DNA of 64,000 nucleotides from Neorhizobium populisoli (lineage in GTDB: Bacteria > Pseudomonadota > Alphaproteobacteria > Rhizobiales > Rhizobiaceae), in assembly GCF_019430945.1 (NCBI RefSeq), contig NZ_JAHYCB010000002.1, forward strand, positions 620,001-684,000, in the 5' to 3' direction. A program made the translations under genes and the position numbers. Position 1 is the stretch's first letter. The number at the start of each line of letters is the position of its first letter. Positions 26,094 through 35,173 of this stretch are shown here, piece after piece. The notes under the pieces are model-generated. The model saw nothing but the letters and a program-made list of their open reading frames with translations, was not told the DNA's origin and made no database searches.

Positions 26094-26280
26094 ACGCTCC
26101 AGTGGAGCGTTTTGAGCGCCGAACGGTGAAGTCCCGGTTCGCCCTAGGGGCGAATTGAAAGCTCCAGTGGAGCTTTCAAAGGGAATGAACGCCCGAAGGG
26201 CCGGGAGCCAAAGCGAAGGGCCGGGCGATCTGGACGCCTTGAAATGAAGACTTCCGCCAATCGATTGGCGGAAACTGAAT
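26094..26280. repeat. Palindromic intergenic repeat with CCAGTGG core (copy 2, compound)
   Basis: Three palindromes occur in 180 bases: AAAACGCTC-CAGTG-GAGCGTTTT at 26,098-26,120, GAAAGCTC-CAGTG-GAGCTTTC at about 26,158-26,179, and CCGCCAATCGATTGGCGG near 26,255-26,272. Between the second and third lies GAACGCCCGAAGGGCCGGG and AAGCGAAGGGCCGGGCGATC, which matches the tail of the copy near 1.7 kb. It fills the gap between degP and the response-regulator gene. Confidence 0.65.
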
Positions 26281-26411
26281 GGGGCGCCGCCGGATACGGT
26301 TGGCGCCCTTTCCTTTGAAGGATCACGATGATGGAAACGAGTGTCCACTATTCTGCCGCAACCGCCAATTCCGATAGTGCAAAAAATGCGGCGGACGCTA
26401 TTGTTCCGCAC

Positions 26412-27089
26412 ATGAAGATTCTGGTGATCGAAGACGATCTTGAGGCGGCGGCCTACATGACCAAGGCCTTTCGCGAGGCGGGTATCGTGGTGGACCACGC
26501 AAGCGATGGCGAAAGCGGCCTCTTCATGGGGACCGAAAACGCCTATGACGTGATGGTCATCGACCGCATGCTGCCGCGCCGCGACGGTCTTTCCGTCATC
26601 AGCGAGCTGCGCAAGCGCGGCGTCAATGCGCCGGTCCTCATCCTCTCGGCGCTTGGCCAGGTCGATGACCGCGTCACCGGCCTGCGCGCCGGCGGCGACG
26701 ATTATCTGCCGAAACCCTATGCCTTTTCCGAACTGCTCGCCCGTGTCGAAGTGCTCGGCCGCCGCAAGGGCGCGCCGGAACAGGACATGATCTACCGCGT
26801 CGGCGATCTGGAACTCGACCGGCTTTCCCACGAGGTGAAGCGCGCCGGCAAGGACGTACTGCTGCAGCCGCGCGAATTCCGCCTGCTCGAATATCTGATG
26901 AAGAATGCCGGCCAGGTGGTGACCCGCACCATGCTGCTCGAAAACGTCTGGGATTATCATTTCGATCCCCAGACCAACGTCATCGACGTCCACGTTTCTC
27001 GCCTGCGCTCGAAGATCGAAAAGGATTTCGACAAGCCGCTTCTGAAGACCATTCGCGGCGCCGGCTACATGATCAAGGACGAGGGGTAA
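26412..27089 (+). CDS. Response regulator, OmpR family, downstream of degP
   Basis: A 225-residue OmpR-type regulator. The receiver has Glu7/Asp8/Asp9, phospho-acceptor Asp51 (VMVIDRMLPRRDG) and Lys101 region (YLPKPYAFSELL). The winged helix spans about 125-222 (LLQPREFRLLEYLMKNAGQV, TNVIDVHVSRLRSKI, KTIRGAGYMIKD). I chose the ATG at which the domain begins, but an in-frame ATG 84 bases upstream has a better ribosome site (AAGGA) and would add 28 residues. The kinase gene follows after two bases. Location next to degP suggests an envelope-related signal; targets cannot be read here. Confidence 0.9.
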   Translation: MKILVIEDDLEAAAYMTKAFREAGIVVDHASDGESGLFMGTENAYDVMVIDRMLPRRDGLSVISELRKRGVNAPVLILSALGQVDDRVTGLRAGGDDYLPKPYAFSELLARVEVLGRRKGAPEQDMIYRVGDLELDRLSHEVKRAGKDVLLQPREFRLLEYLMKNAGQVVTRTMLLENVWDYHFDPQTNVIDVHVSRLRSKIEKDFDKPLLKTIRGAGYMIKDEG

Positions 27090-27091
27090 CG

Positions 27092-28516
27092 TTGCTCGCC
27101 CGTGCCCGATTGATGTTCCGTTCGACAGCCGTCCGGCTGTCGGCGCTTTATATTCTTCTGTTTGCGCTCTGTGCCGCCTTCCTCGTCTTCTACGTCACTG
27201 CCATGTCGGAACGGCTGCTTGCACAGCAGACGCGGCAATCGTTGCAGGAAGAGGTGTCGGATATCCAGCGCGCCTATGAGCGCGGCGGGATCAATCTGCT
27301 GTTGCGAATGATGGAACGCCGCGCCCGCCAGCCGGGCGCGAACCTGTATGTCATCGCCGGACCGAACGGCGAGATGCTGGCCGGCAATGTCGCCTCCGTG
27401 CAGCCCGGCGTGCTCGACGACCAGGGCTGGACGGATATTCCCTTCACCTACGAACCCTATGCGGAGGTCGACCGCCCCGGCCGGCATCTGGCGACCGCCA
27501 ACGTGACCCGCCTCGACAACGGGTTGCGCGTCATGGTTGGCCGGGATCTCGGCGATCCGAGCCGGTTCCGCGGCATCGTGCGTCGGGCGCTGATGGTGGC
27601 GCTGACCATCATGGGTGTCGGCGCGCTGGTGATCTGGTTCGGTATCGGCCGCAACGCGCTGAAACGTATCGACCGCATGTCGGCGGCCAGCCAGAAGATC
27701 ATGGCCGGCGACCTTTCCCAGCGCCTGCCGGTCGGCAAATCCGGCGACGAGTTCGACCGCCTGTCGGACTCGCTCAACGCCATGCTCGGCCGCATCGAGA
27801 AGCTCAACGAAGGCCTGCGTCAGGTCTCCGACAATATCGCCCACGACTTGAAGACGCCGCTGACCCGTCTGCGCAACAAGGCGGCCGATGCGCTGGACGA
27901 GGACCGCGAAGAGGTCCGCCGTGTTGCGCTGGAAGGCATTATCGGCGAATCCGACCAGCTTATCCGCACCTTCAACGCGCTGTTGATGATCTCGCGTGTC
28001 GAGGCGGGGTCGATCGCCGCAGAGATGTCCGAGGTCGATCTTTCGGCGATCTCTGCCGATAGTGCGGAACTTTACGAACCGGCTGCGGAAGAGGCAGGGC
28101 TCGCGCTGACCACCGATCTCGAATCCGACCTTGTGGTGAACGGAAACCGCGAACTGATCGGCCAGGCGATCTTCAACCTTCTCGACAACGCCATCAAATA
28201 TGCCGTCGGCGCTCCGGGGGAAGCCGGCCGCGAGGCCAAGATCGGTGTTCATCTCGTCAAGCGCGACGGCACGTTCCGGCTTTCCGTCTGCGATAACGGC
28301 CCCGGCGTTCCCGCCGACAAGCGCGGCGAGGTCACCAAACGTTTCTTCCGCCTTGACGAAAGCCGCTCCAAGCCGGGCACCGGTCTTGGCCTTTCGCTGG
28401 TCGAGGCGGTGATGGAATTGCATGGCGGCTCCCTGGAGCTTTCCGCCACGCATGAGGACAATCCGGAAGCGCCGGGATTGACGGTCACCATGGTCTTCCC
28501 GGAGCCGAAGCCGTAA
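27092..28516 (+). CDS. Sensor histidine kinase, partner of the preceding regulator
   Basis: A 474-residue kinase. The start is a TTG with GAGGGG eight bases upstream; an ATG seven codons later is the alternative. TM1 is about residues 16-36 and TM2 about 165-186, with a 130-residue periplasmic domain between (NLYVIAGPNGEMLAGNV). HAMP follows (residues 187-240), then the H-box VSDNIAHDLKTPLTRLRNKA with His251, the N-box GQAIFNLLDNAIKYA, and G-boxes CDNGPGVPAD and GTGLGLSLVEAV. It is of the EnvZ/QseC general class. Signal unknown. Confidence 0.9.
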   Translation: MLARARLMFRSTAVRLSALYILLFALCAAFLVFYVTAMSERLLAQQTRQSLQEEVSDIQRAYERGGINLLLRMMERRARQPGANLYVIAGPNGEMLAGNVASVQPGVLDDQGWTDIPFTYEPYAEVDRPGRHLATANVTRLDNGLRVMVGRDLGDPSRFRGIVRRALMVALTIMGVGALVIWFGIGRNALKRIDRMSAASQKIMAGDLSQRLPVGKSGDEFDRLSDSLNAMLGRIEKLNEGLRQVSDNIAHDLKTPLTRLRNKAADALDEDREEVRRVALEGIIGESDQLIRTFNALLMISRVEAGSIAAEMSEVDLSAISADSAELYEPAAEEAGLALTTDLESDLVVNGNRELIGQAIFNLLDNAIKYAVGAPGEAGREAKIGVHLVKRDGTFRLSVCDNGPGVPADKRGEVTKRFFRLDESRSKPGTGLGLSLVEAVMELHGGSLELSATHEDNPEAPGLTVTMVFPEPKP

Positions 28517-28570
28517 GGCGTGTCGGGTCAAGGTCTTGCGCGTCTGGCGAACCTGTTCCAGGATGAAGGT

Positions 28571-28867
28571 ATGAAAAGGGACGTTGCGCTCGCCAGATTG
28601 AAGCCTTTCGAGCAACGCTTGCGCAAGCGGGGCATCAGCGCCCTTTATTTGTTCGGATCGACCGCCAGGGATGCGGCAGGGGACACCTCCGATCTCGATC
28701 TCCTGTTTGAATACGATCCAGAAGGAACCTTCAGTCTTTTTGATCTGGCTGGGACGATGCTGGAGCTTTCGGACGGTCTCGGCACAAAGGTCGATCTTGT
28801 ATCGCGACATGGCCTGCGCCCGCGCGTCCGCGCCCGTGTTGAAAGCGAGATGGTTCGGATCTTCTGA
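28571..28867 (+). CDS. MNT-family nucleotidyltransferase antitoxin (MntA-like)
   Basis: A 98-residue minimal nucleotidyltransferase. The active-site motif GSTARDAAGDTSDLDLLFEY contains the GSx10DxD pattern. I use the ATG with GAAGGT upstream; a GTG 51 bases earlier is in frame but would overlap the kinase end closely. In type VII modules the MNT protein inactivates its HEPN partner by AMPylating a Tyr near the HEPN active site. The stop overlaps the HEPN start (TGATG), as is usual for such pairs. Confidence 0.88.
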   Translation: MKRDVALARLKPFEQRLRKRGISALYLFGSTARDAAGDTSDLDLLFEYDPEGTFSLFDLAGTMLELSDGLGTKVDLVSRHGLRPRVRARVESEMVRIF

Positions 28868-29214
28868 TGGCGGACCTGCGCGATACGCTTGACGATCTGG
28901 CGCTGCTGTTGTCTCGCGCCGAGCGGTCGGTCGAGGGCCGAACGTTCGATGACCTCATGGCCAATGAAGAAGCCTATGACGCTTTGACCTATCGCCTCGC
29001 GATGATAGGAGAAACCTGCAAGAAACCGCCCGACGAGCTCAAAGCAAGGCATCCGCATTTGCCTTGGCGGGAGATGGCGGTATTTCGCAACTTCGCCAGC
29101 CATGATTACTTCGGCATCGATGCGCATCTGGTGTGGCAGGCCGCCATAAGTCTCGAACCCGTGAAAATCATGATGCTCGAAGAAGTCGCCCGGATCGGCG
29201 GCGAGGAGCGATAG
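28867..29214 (+). CDS. HEPN-domain RNase toxin (HepT-like)
   Basis: A 115-residue all-helical HEPN protein. The RNase motif Rx4H followed by DY is present as FRNFASHDYFG, with Arg74, His79 and Tyr81, the Tyr being the usual site of AMPylation by the partner MNT protein. EAYDALTYRLAMIGETCKK is the conserved helix of the DUF86/HepT family. It cuts RNA when free of its antitoxin. The pair is inserted between the kinase and glnE, nineteen bases before glnE begins. Confidence 0.9.
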   Translation: MADLRDTLDDLALLLSRAERSVEGRTFDDLMANEEAYDALTYRLAMIGETCKKPPDELKARHPHLPWREMAVFRNFASHDYFGIDAHLVWQAAISLEPVKIMMLEEVARIGGEER

Positions 29215-29232
29215 AAAGAATCGGGAGGACAG

Positions 29233-32184
29233 ATGTCGGAAATCAAAAACCGGCTCGATACGGTCGCAACGGACGTTATTCGCCCGTTGAACCAGACCGA
29301 AACCAAGGCTGCGGCCAGCACGTTGAAAGATATCGCCAAGTCGGAGCCCGCAGTCGCCGAACTGCTGGCTGGCGCGACGCCGCTTCGGGATTTCATCACC
29401 GCCGCCTTCACTCTCTCCCCCTATTTGCGCGACACCGCCGCAACTTTCCCCTCGTTGCTGACCATTGCAATTTCCGAGCCGCTCGAGTCCACTCTTGAGA
29501 AGCTCACAGAAACCGCTCGCCACGCTTGGCAGCCCAGAGACGGCCGCACGCCGTCCGAGAACGAGGTGATGACTGCGCTTCGGGCCGCCAAGCGCGGTCT
29601 GAGCTTTATCGTCGCGCTGGCCGATCTTGCCCGCCTGTTCACCGCCAAGGAAACCACTCGCTGGCTGAGTGTCATGGCGGACGCCTGCGTCGCCGCGACG
29701 ATCGACCATTTGCTGCTTGCTGGTCACGAGAGCGGCAAGCTGAAGCTCGTCGACGCAGCCGAACCCAGCAAGGCATCCGGCCTCATCGTGCTCGGCATGG
29801 GCAAGCTTGGCGGCCGCGAGCTCAACTATTCCTCGGATATCGACATCGTCGTTTTCTTCGATCCGGATGCGGGCATCCTGGCGGATCCGCTCGATGCCTC
29901 GGAAATCTACGGGCGGATGATGCGTCGGCTGATCCGCATCCTGCAGGAACGTACGGCGGATGGTTATGTCTTCCGCACCGATCTTCGCCTGCGTCCCGAT
30001 CCCGGCTCGACGCCGCTTGCCGTGTCGCTCGATGCGGCACTGATCTATTACGAGGGCAGGGGGCAGAACTGGGAGCGCGCCGCCTATATCAAGGCACGTC
30101 CGGTCGGTGGCGATATTGCGGCCGGCGAAAACTTCATGAAGCTGCTCACCCCCTTCGTCTTCCGCAAATATCTCGATTACGCAGCGATTGCCGATATCCA
30201 TTCGATCAAGCGGCAGATCCATGCGCACAAAGGGCATGGCGCCATCAAGGTGAAGGGCCATGACGTTAAACTCGGCCGCGGCGGTATCCGCGAGATCGAG
30301 TTCTTCGCCCAGACGCAGCAGCTGATCGCCGGCGGCCGCATGCCACCCTTGCGCACCCGCGAAACCGAAATGACGCTGGCGGCGCTGGCCGAAGCGAAGT
30401 GGATCAAGCCGGAGATCGCCGCGGAACTGACAGGCTGCTACTGGTTCCTGCGCGATGTCGAACATCGTATCCAGATGGTGCGCGACGAGCAGACGCATAA
30501 CCTGCCGGATACGGATGCCGAGCTGAAGCGCATCGCCTTCATGCTGGGTTTTGTCGACACGGCAAGTTTTTCCGCCAAGTTGGAAGAGGTCCTGCGGACG
30601 GTCGAAAAGCGTTATGGCCGCTTGTTCGAGCAGGAGACCGGCCTTTCCGGCGGCGAAGGCAATCTCGTCTTCACCGGCCAGCAGGACGACCCCGAAACGC
30701 TGAAGACGCTTGCCGCTCTCGGCTTCGAGCGCCCGGCCGATATTTCCCGCGTCATCCGCACCTGGCATTACGGCCGCTACCGCGCCACGCAATCGGTCGA
30801 GGCACGCGAACGGCTGACCGAATTGATGCCGGCCCTTCTGAAGGCTTTCGGCGAAAGCCGGCGGGCAGACGAGGCGCTGCTTCGCTTCGACAGTTTCCTC
30901 AAAGGCCTGCCCGCCGGCATCCAGCTTTTCTCGCTGATCGGCAACAATCCGCCGCTCCTGGCGCTGATCGTCACCATCATGTCGTCCGCGCCGCGGCTGG
31001 CGGATATCATCGCCTCCAAGCCGCATGTCTTCGACGGCATGCTGGACCCCGGCCTGATGTCGGAAGTGCCGACGCGCGACTATCTCTCCTATCGCCTGAC
31101 GTCATTCCTCAACGGTGCCCGCCATTACGAGGAAAAGCTCGACCGGCTGCGCATCTTCGCCGCCGAACAGCGGTTCCTCATCGGCATCCGCCTGCTCACC
31201 GGCGCCATCCCCGGTGTCGAGGCGGCTCGCGCCTTCACCCATCTCGCGGACTTGCTGATCGAGGCCGCCTTGAAGGCGGTGCTCGATGAAGTCCGCTCGG
31301 CCCACGGCAATTACCCCGGCGGTCGCGTGGCGGTCATGGGCATGGGCAAACTCGGAAGTTTCGAGCTGACGGCCGGTTCCGACGTCGATCTCATCCTGCT
31401 CTACGACTACGACAGTGAGGCGCTGGAAAGCGAAGGCCCAAAGCCGCTCGACTCCATGCGGTATTTCACCCGCATCACCCAGCGGCTGATCGCAGCGCTT
31501 TCGGCGCCGATGGCCGAGGGGGTGATCTTCGAAGTGGATTTGCGCCTGCGCCCCTCCGGCAACAAGGGGCCGGTTGCCACGCGGATCAACTCGTTCGCCA
31601 AATACCAGCGCGAAGAGGCCTGGACCTGGGAACACATGGCGCTGACGCGTGCCCGGCTGATTTCTGGCGATGAAAGCCTCGTTGACGAGGCGAAGGACGT
31701 GATTTGCGAGGTCCTGTCCTCGAAGTTGGACGTCAAAAAGATCACCGCCGATGTCGTCGAAATGCGCGCGCTGATCGAACAGGAAAAGCCGCCGCGCGAC
31801 ATCTGGGATTTCAAGCTCATCCCCGGCGGCCTGATCGATATCGAGTTCATCGCTCAATATCTTCGTCTGATCGCGCCGGCCAAAGGCCTGCCGCCGGATA
31901 CCTATGGGTTCGGTACGGCGGAAGCGCTGAAGACGCTCGGCGAAAAGCTGATGAAGCCGGGCGATCTCGACACCTGCCTGGAGGCGCTCCGGCTGTTCAC
32001 AGAACTCTCCCAGATCATCCGCCTCTGCGTCGACGGTCCGTTCGATCCGAAGGACGCCCCGGCGGGATTGCTGGAGCGCGTCTGCCGGGCGGGGAATTGC
32101 CCGGATATCCGGACATTGGAGGGGGAGGTGAAGCGGTTGTCGAAGGCGGTGCGGGAAGCGTTCAAACAAACAGCCGAGACGTGA
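29233..32184 (+). CDS. glnE: Bifunctional glutamine synthetase adenylyltransferase/deadenylase GlnE
   Basis: A 983-residue enzyme that adds AMP to, and removes it from, glutamine synthetase in response to PII status and glutamine. The N-terminal deadenylase domain has its nucleotidyltransferase motif GKLGGRELNYSSDIDIVVFF near residues 190-210. The C-terminal adenylylase domain has GKLGSFELTAGSDVDLILLY near 707-727. Two helical GlnE domains (for instance GIREIEFFAQTQQLIAGG and GLIDIEFIAQYLRLIA) each follow a catalytic domain. A GGGAGGA ribosome site precedes the ATG. Length and both active sites look intact. Confidence 0.96.
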   Translation: MSEIKNRLDTVATDVIRPLNQTETKAAASTLKDIAKSEPAVAELLAGATPLRDFITAAFTLSPYLRDTAATFPSLLTIAISEPLESTLEKLTETARHAWQPRDGRTPSENEVMTALRAAKRGLSFIVALADLARLFTAKETTRWLSVMADACVAATIDHLLLAGHESGKLKLVDAAEPSKASGLIVLGMGKLGGRELNYSSDIDIVVFFDPDAGILADPLDASEIYGRMMRRLIRILQERTADGYVFRTDLRLRPDPGSTPLAVSLDAALIYYEGRGQNWERAAYIKARPVGGDIAAGENFMKLLTPFVFRKYLDYAAIADIHSIKRQIHAHKGHGAIKVKGHDVKLGRGGIREIEFFAQTQQLIAGGRMPPLRTRETEMTLAALAEAKWIKPEIAAELTGCYWFLRDVEHRIQMVRDEQTHNLPDTDAELKRIAFMLGFVDTASFSAKLEEVLRTVEKRYGRLFEQETGLSGGEGNLVFTGQQDDPETLKTLAALGFERPADISRVIRTWHYGRYRATQSVEARERLTELMPALLKAFGESRRADEALLRFDSFLKGLPAGIQLFSLIGNNPPLLALIVTIMSSAPRLADIIASKPHVFDGMLDPGLMSEVPTRDYLSYRLTSFLNGARHYEEKLDRLRIFAAEQRFLIGIRLLTGAIPGVEAARAFTHLADLLIEAALKAVLDEVRSAHGNYPGGRVAVMGMGKLGSFELTAGSDVDLILLYDYDSEALESEGPKPLDSMRYFTRITQRLIAALSAPMAEGVIFEVDLRLRPSGNKGPVATRINSFAKYQREEAWTWEHMALTRARLISGDESLVDEAKDVICEVLSSKLDVKKITADVVEMRALIEQEKPPRDIWDFKLIPGGLIDIEFIAQYLRLIAPAKGLPPDTYGFGTAEALKTLGEKLMKPGDLDTCLEALRLFTELSQIIRLCVDGPFDPKDAPAGLLERVCRAGNCPDIRTLEGEVKRLSKAVREAFKQTAET

Positions 32185-32212
32185 AAACCGCGTTGAAAGC
32201 TCGGTTCAATCG

Positions 32213-32566
32213 CTATTCGTTCTCGAAAGGGTTTAACATGCACTCGCCGGTATGTTCTTCGAGTTTTAGATGGGAGGCGACTATGAGGGCCCTGCTTTCC
32301 TTCGTTTTCAGCACCCAGATTTTTTCGTGGTCTTCCAACGCCCGCGCGAGCGCTTTGGTGATTTGCCTCAATTCGCTATCAAATGGCTCGACAAAAGATA
32401 GGCTATTTAGAAGCCGCGGAACCGCCAAGTACACCACGGCGTGAAATGTCAGATCGATATTGGTGGTCTCCCCATGAATGCCTGTGTTCGGGCTTCGGAT
32501 CAGCAGACGTCCATGGGTGACGTGATAAAACCAGATCTGGAAGTTTCGGCTCGAAGGCAACGGCAT
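32213..32566 (-). CDS. Hypothetical protein
   Basis: A 117-residue protein with no recognised family. It is cytosolic by sequence, with the segments NIDLTFHAVVYLAVPRLLNS and ITKALARALEDHEKIWVLKT suggesting a mixed alpha/beta fold. Base composition is visibly less GC-rich than in glnE and the histidine kinase on either side, which points to acquisition. It ends 29 bases from the glnE stop, convergent with it. I cannot suggest a function. Confidence 0.6.
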   Translation of the reverse strand: MPLPSSRNFQIWFYHVTHGRLLIRSPNTGIHGETTNIDLTFHAVVYLAVPRLLNSLSFVEPFDSELRQITKALARALEDHEKIWVLKTKESRALIVASHLKLEEHTGECMLNPFENE

Positions 32567-32667
32567 GACATGTCCTGCATACGGAGACCTGTATAACCAC
32601 GTTACCTTAAATCATCTGGAGATGATTGTTACGCTTAACGACAAATCCGGATAGATCGGCAACACTC

Positions 32668-35019
32668 TCAAGCCACCTTTTTCCTCGCTACCGGAGCCGC
32701 CATGTCCGGAATATGCAGCGAAACCACCGTGCCCTGACCGACACGCGACTTGATGCGCATATTGCCGCCATGCAGGCCGATCAGTGAGCGGGAGATGGCA
32801 AGACCGAGACCTGAACCGCCCTTGCTCTTGGCATACTGGCTTTGAACCTGTTCGAACGGCTGGCCGATCTTGGAGAGAGATTCCTTCGGGATGCCGATGC
32901 CGGTATCGGCGATGGTCAGCACCACGCCCTTGTCCAGCCGGCGGGTCCGCAACTCGATGCTGCCGCCCTCGTTGGTAAATTTCACGGCGTTGGAGAGAAG
33001 GTTGAGCATGACCTGTTTCAGCGCCCGGCGATCGCCCACCATATTCAGGCCGTCGCAGAGCCGCTGATGGATATCGATATTCTTCTCTTCGGCGGCAATC
33101 GAAGTCAGGCGCAGGCTTTCCTCGATCAGCGGCTTCAGGTCGACCGCTTCGCACTGGATGCGCATATGGCCGGCCTCGATTTTCGACATGTCGAGAATGT
33201 CGTTGATGACGTTGAGGAGATGTTTGCCGCTGTCGTGGATATCCTTGGAATATTCCGAATATTTAGATGAGCCGAGCGGGCCGAACATCTGGTTCTGCAG
33301 GATTTCCGAGAAGCCGAGAATGGCGTTCAGCGGCGTCCGCAGCTCGTGGGACATGTTGGCAAGGAATTCCGACTTCGCCTGATTGGCAGCCTCGGCACGT
33401 TCCTTTTCCGCCTGGTAATTCGCATTGGCGATCGAAAGTTCGGATTTCTGCCGCTCCAGCTTCTTCTGCGAGGAGGACAGGTCGCCGATCGTCGCCATAA
33501 GGCGGCGTTCCGAATCGCGCAGCCGCTCCTGGTGGCGCTTCAGAAGGGTGATGTCGGTGCCGACCGAGACCATGCCGCCGTCACGTGTGCGGCGTTCGTT
33601 GATCTGCAGCCAGCGCTCGTCGGCAAGCTGCACTTCCGTCGTGCGGGACAGCCCGCTGCCGTCCGGATCGGCGACGCGACGCTCGATCACCGGGCGGGCT
33701 GCGGCCGCATTCACCGCATGCCGCTCGGTGCCTGGCACCAGTACGCTGTCCGGCAGGCCGTATGCCTGCTGGAAGTGGGTGTTGCACATCACCAGACGGT
33801 CGTTCTTGTCCCAGAGAACGAAGGCTTCGGACGTGCATTCGATCGCGTCGGCAAGCCGCTGGTCGGCTTCCGCATAACGCTGCGCCAGACGGTGCTGCTC
33901 GGTGACGTCCATGGCGATGCCGATGACATGCGTTCGACCGGCCGAGGTCTTCACCACCTGGGCGCGGGCGCGCATCCAGACATAGTGGCCGGCGGCATGG
34001 CGCATGCGGAACACCTGATCGACCTGCTTGGCATTGCCGCGGCTGATGGCGCGGGCAAGCGCATAGATATTCGCATCGGTCGGATGCATCATCCGGGCGG
34101 CGTCGGAGAAGGAAATGACGTTGCCGGCAGGCGGCAGGCCGAGCATCTCGTACATCGAGCCGGACCAGAAGAGCCGGCGATTGGTGACGTCGAAATCCCA
34201 GAGACCGCAGCGGCCGCGCGAAAGGGCCGTCTCAATGCGCAGGTTCGATTCGACGAAGGTCTCGTCGGCGTCGCGGGCGCGGTTCACCTGCATGTAATAG
34301 GCGTAGAGAATGACCAGCAGGATGGCCGAAATGCCGGTGAAGAGCGTCACGTTGAGCGATACTTCGCGGCGCCAGAACTGGTTGATGGTTTCCAGCGAAC
34401 GGGCGGAGACGATCAGCGCGCCTTCGGTGCCGACCGGGTCGATCGTCGCATAATGCGGGGTGCCGCCGAAATAGGTTTCAATAACGCTGCTTTCTTCGCT
34501 GAATCGGCGAAGCGTAGCCGTCTCTGGAAGGATGGAGGTCAGGCGCTGGCCGACATAGCCCGAGGCCGACCTGGACCCGCCAAAAATGCGTCCGGTTTCG
34601 TCGACCAGCAGAATGAATGCGTCTGAGGCGAGAAGACCTTCCGGCAGCCGCGCGGCAAGACGGCGCTCGGCGGCGGCGCGGTCATGGGCGGCAAAAGCCG
34701 TCGCATCGTCCGAAAAGGCGGCACTGGCGGTTGCGGCCATCAGCGCGGTGGATTGCCGTGCGGCGTCCTCCATGCGGCCGTGCTCGGCCATGATGCCGAC
34801 GACACGCGACGCGGCCACGACCAGCAGAAATGCCAGAATCAAAATGGGGATGGATCGCTTGAGTGCCGCCTCGATCCGCGGCATCTGCCGGACGATCGGC
34901 TTGACGGAAAGTCGAGCTTCTTCCGGGATGACACGCCCCAAACTTGTAAAGCTCGGAAATTTAAGACGCAACCGCCCCTCGGCCGCGGTTGCCCGCTGCA
35001 CGCCCGACATGGTTTTCAT
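32668..35019 (-). CDS. Membrane PAS-domain sensor histidine kinase
   Basis: A 783-residue kinase. I start at MKTMSGVQRATAAEGRL, which has GAGGGA upstream; a longer in-frame extension overlaps the MFS gene. TM1 is about residues 57-75 and TM2 about 222-243 with a periplasmic domain between. PAS1 is about 265-375, PAS2 about 385-495, then a coiled coil (495-550). The H-box is FLANMSHELRTPLNAILGF with His558, followed by N-box KQVMLNLLSNAVKFTNEGG and G-boxes ADTGIGIPKE and GGSGLGLAISRSL. This is the class of rhizobial PdhS/DivJ-like kinases, and a kinase of this kind follows glnE in Sinorhizobium. No regulator gene is adjacent. Confidence 0.9.
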   Translation of the reverse strand: MKTMSGVQRATAAEGRLRLKFPSFTSLGRVIPEEARLSVKPIVRQMPRIEAALKRSIPILILAFLLVVAASRVVGIMAEHGRMEDAARQSTALMAATASAAFSDDATAFAAHDRAAAERRLAARLPEGLLASDAFILLVDETGRIFGGSRSASGYVGQRLTSILPETATLRRFSEESSVIETYFGGTPHYATIDPVGTEGALIVSARSLETINQFWRREVSLNVTLFTGISAILLVILYAYYMQVNRARDADETFVESNLRIETALSRGRCGLWDFDVTNRRLFWSGSMYEMLGLPPAGNVISFSDAARMMHPTDANIYALARAISRGNAKQVDQVFRMRHAAGHYVWMRARAQVVKTSAGRTHVIGIAMDVTEQHRLAQRYAEADQRLADAIECTSEAFVLWDKNDRLVMCNTHFQQAYGLPDSVLVPGTERHAVNAAAARPVIERRVADPDGSGLSRTTEVQLADERWLQINERRTRDGGMVSVGTDITLLKRHQERLRDSERRLMATIGDLSSSQKKLERQKSELSIANANYQAEKERAEAANQAKSEFLANMSHELRTPLNAILGFSEILQNQMFGPLGSSKYSEYSKDIHDSGKHLLNVINDILDMSKIEAGHMRIQCEAVDLKPLIEESLRLTSIAAEEKNIDIHQRLCDGLNMVGDRRALKQVMLNLLSNAVKFTNEGGSIELRTRRLDKGVVLTIADTGIGIPKESLSKIGQPFEQVQSQYAKSKGGSGLGLAISRSLIGLHGGNMRIKSRVGQGTVVSLHIPDMAAPVARKKVA

Positions 35020-35173
35020 GTAGTCCCTCGTGGTGATTCGGGCGCTGCTCGCCTGAACCTGAGCTAATGAATCATTAGTGATTCTTCGTGTCCAGAGGGT
35101 TGCTAAGATTTTTTTAACGTTTTGATTCTTTTGCGAATCGGCGTGATTCCGAAGACACGGCTGATCGGCCGCC

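Noticed and set aside
27065..28810. A 581-codon minus-strand frame
   Set aside because: It is antisense to the histidine kinase gene, whose H, N and G boxes are all in the plus frame.
28645..31026. A 793-codon minus-strand frame across the toxin-antitoxin pair and glnE
   Set aside because: It is a shadow of glnE and the MNT/HEPN genes, which carry clear motifs on the plus strand.
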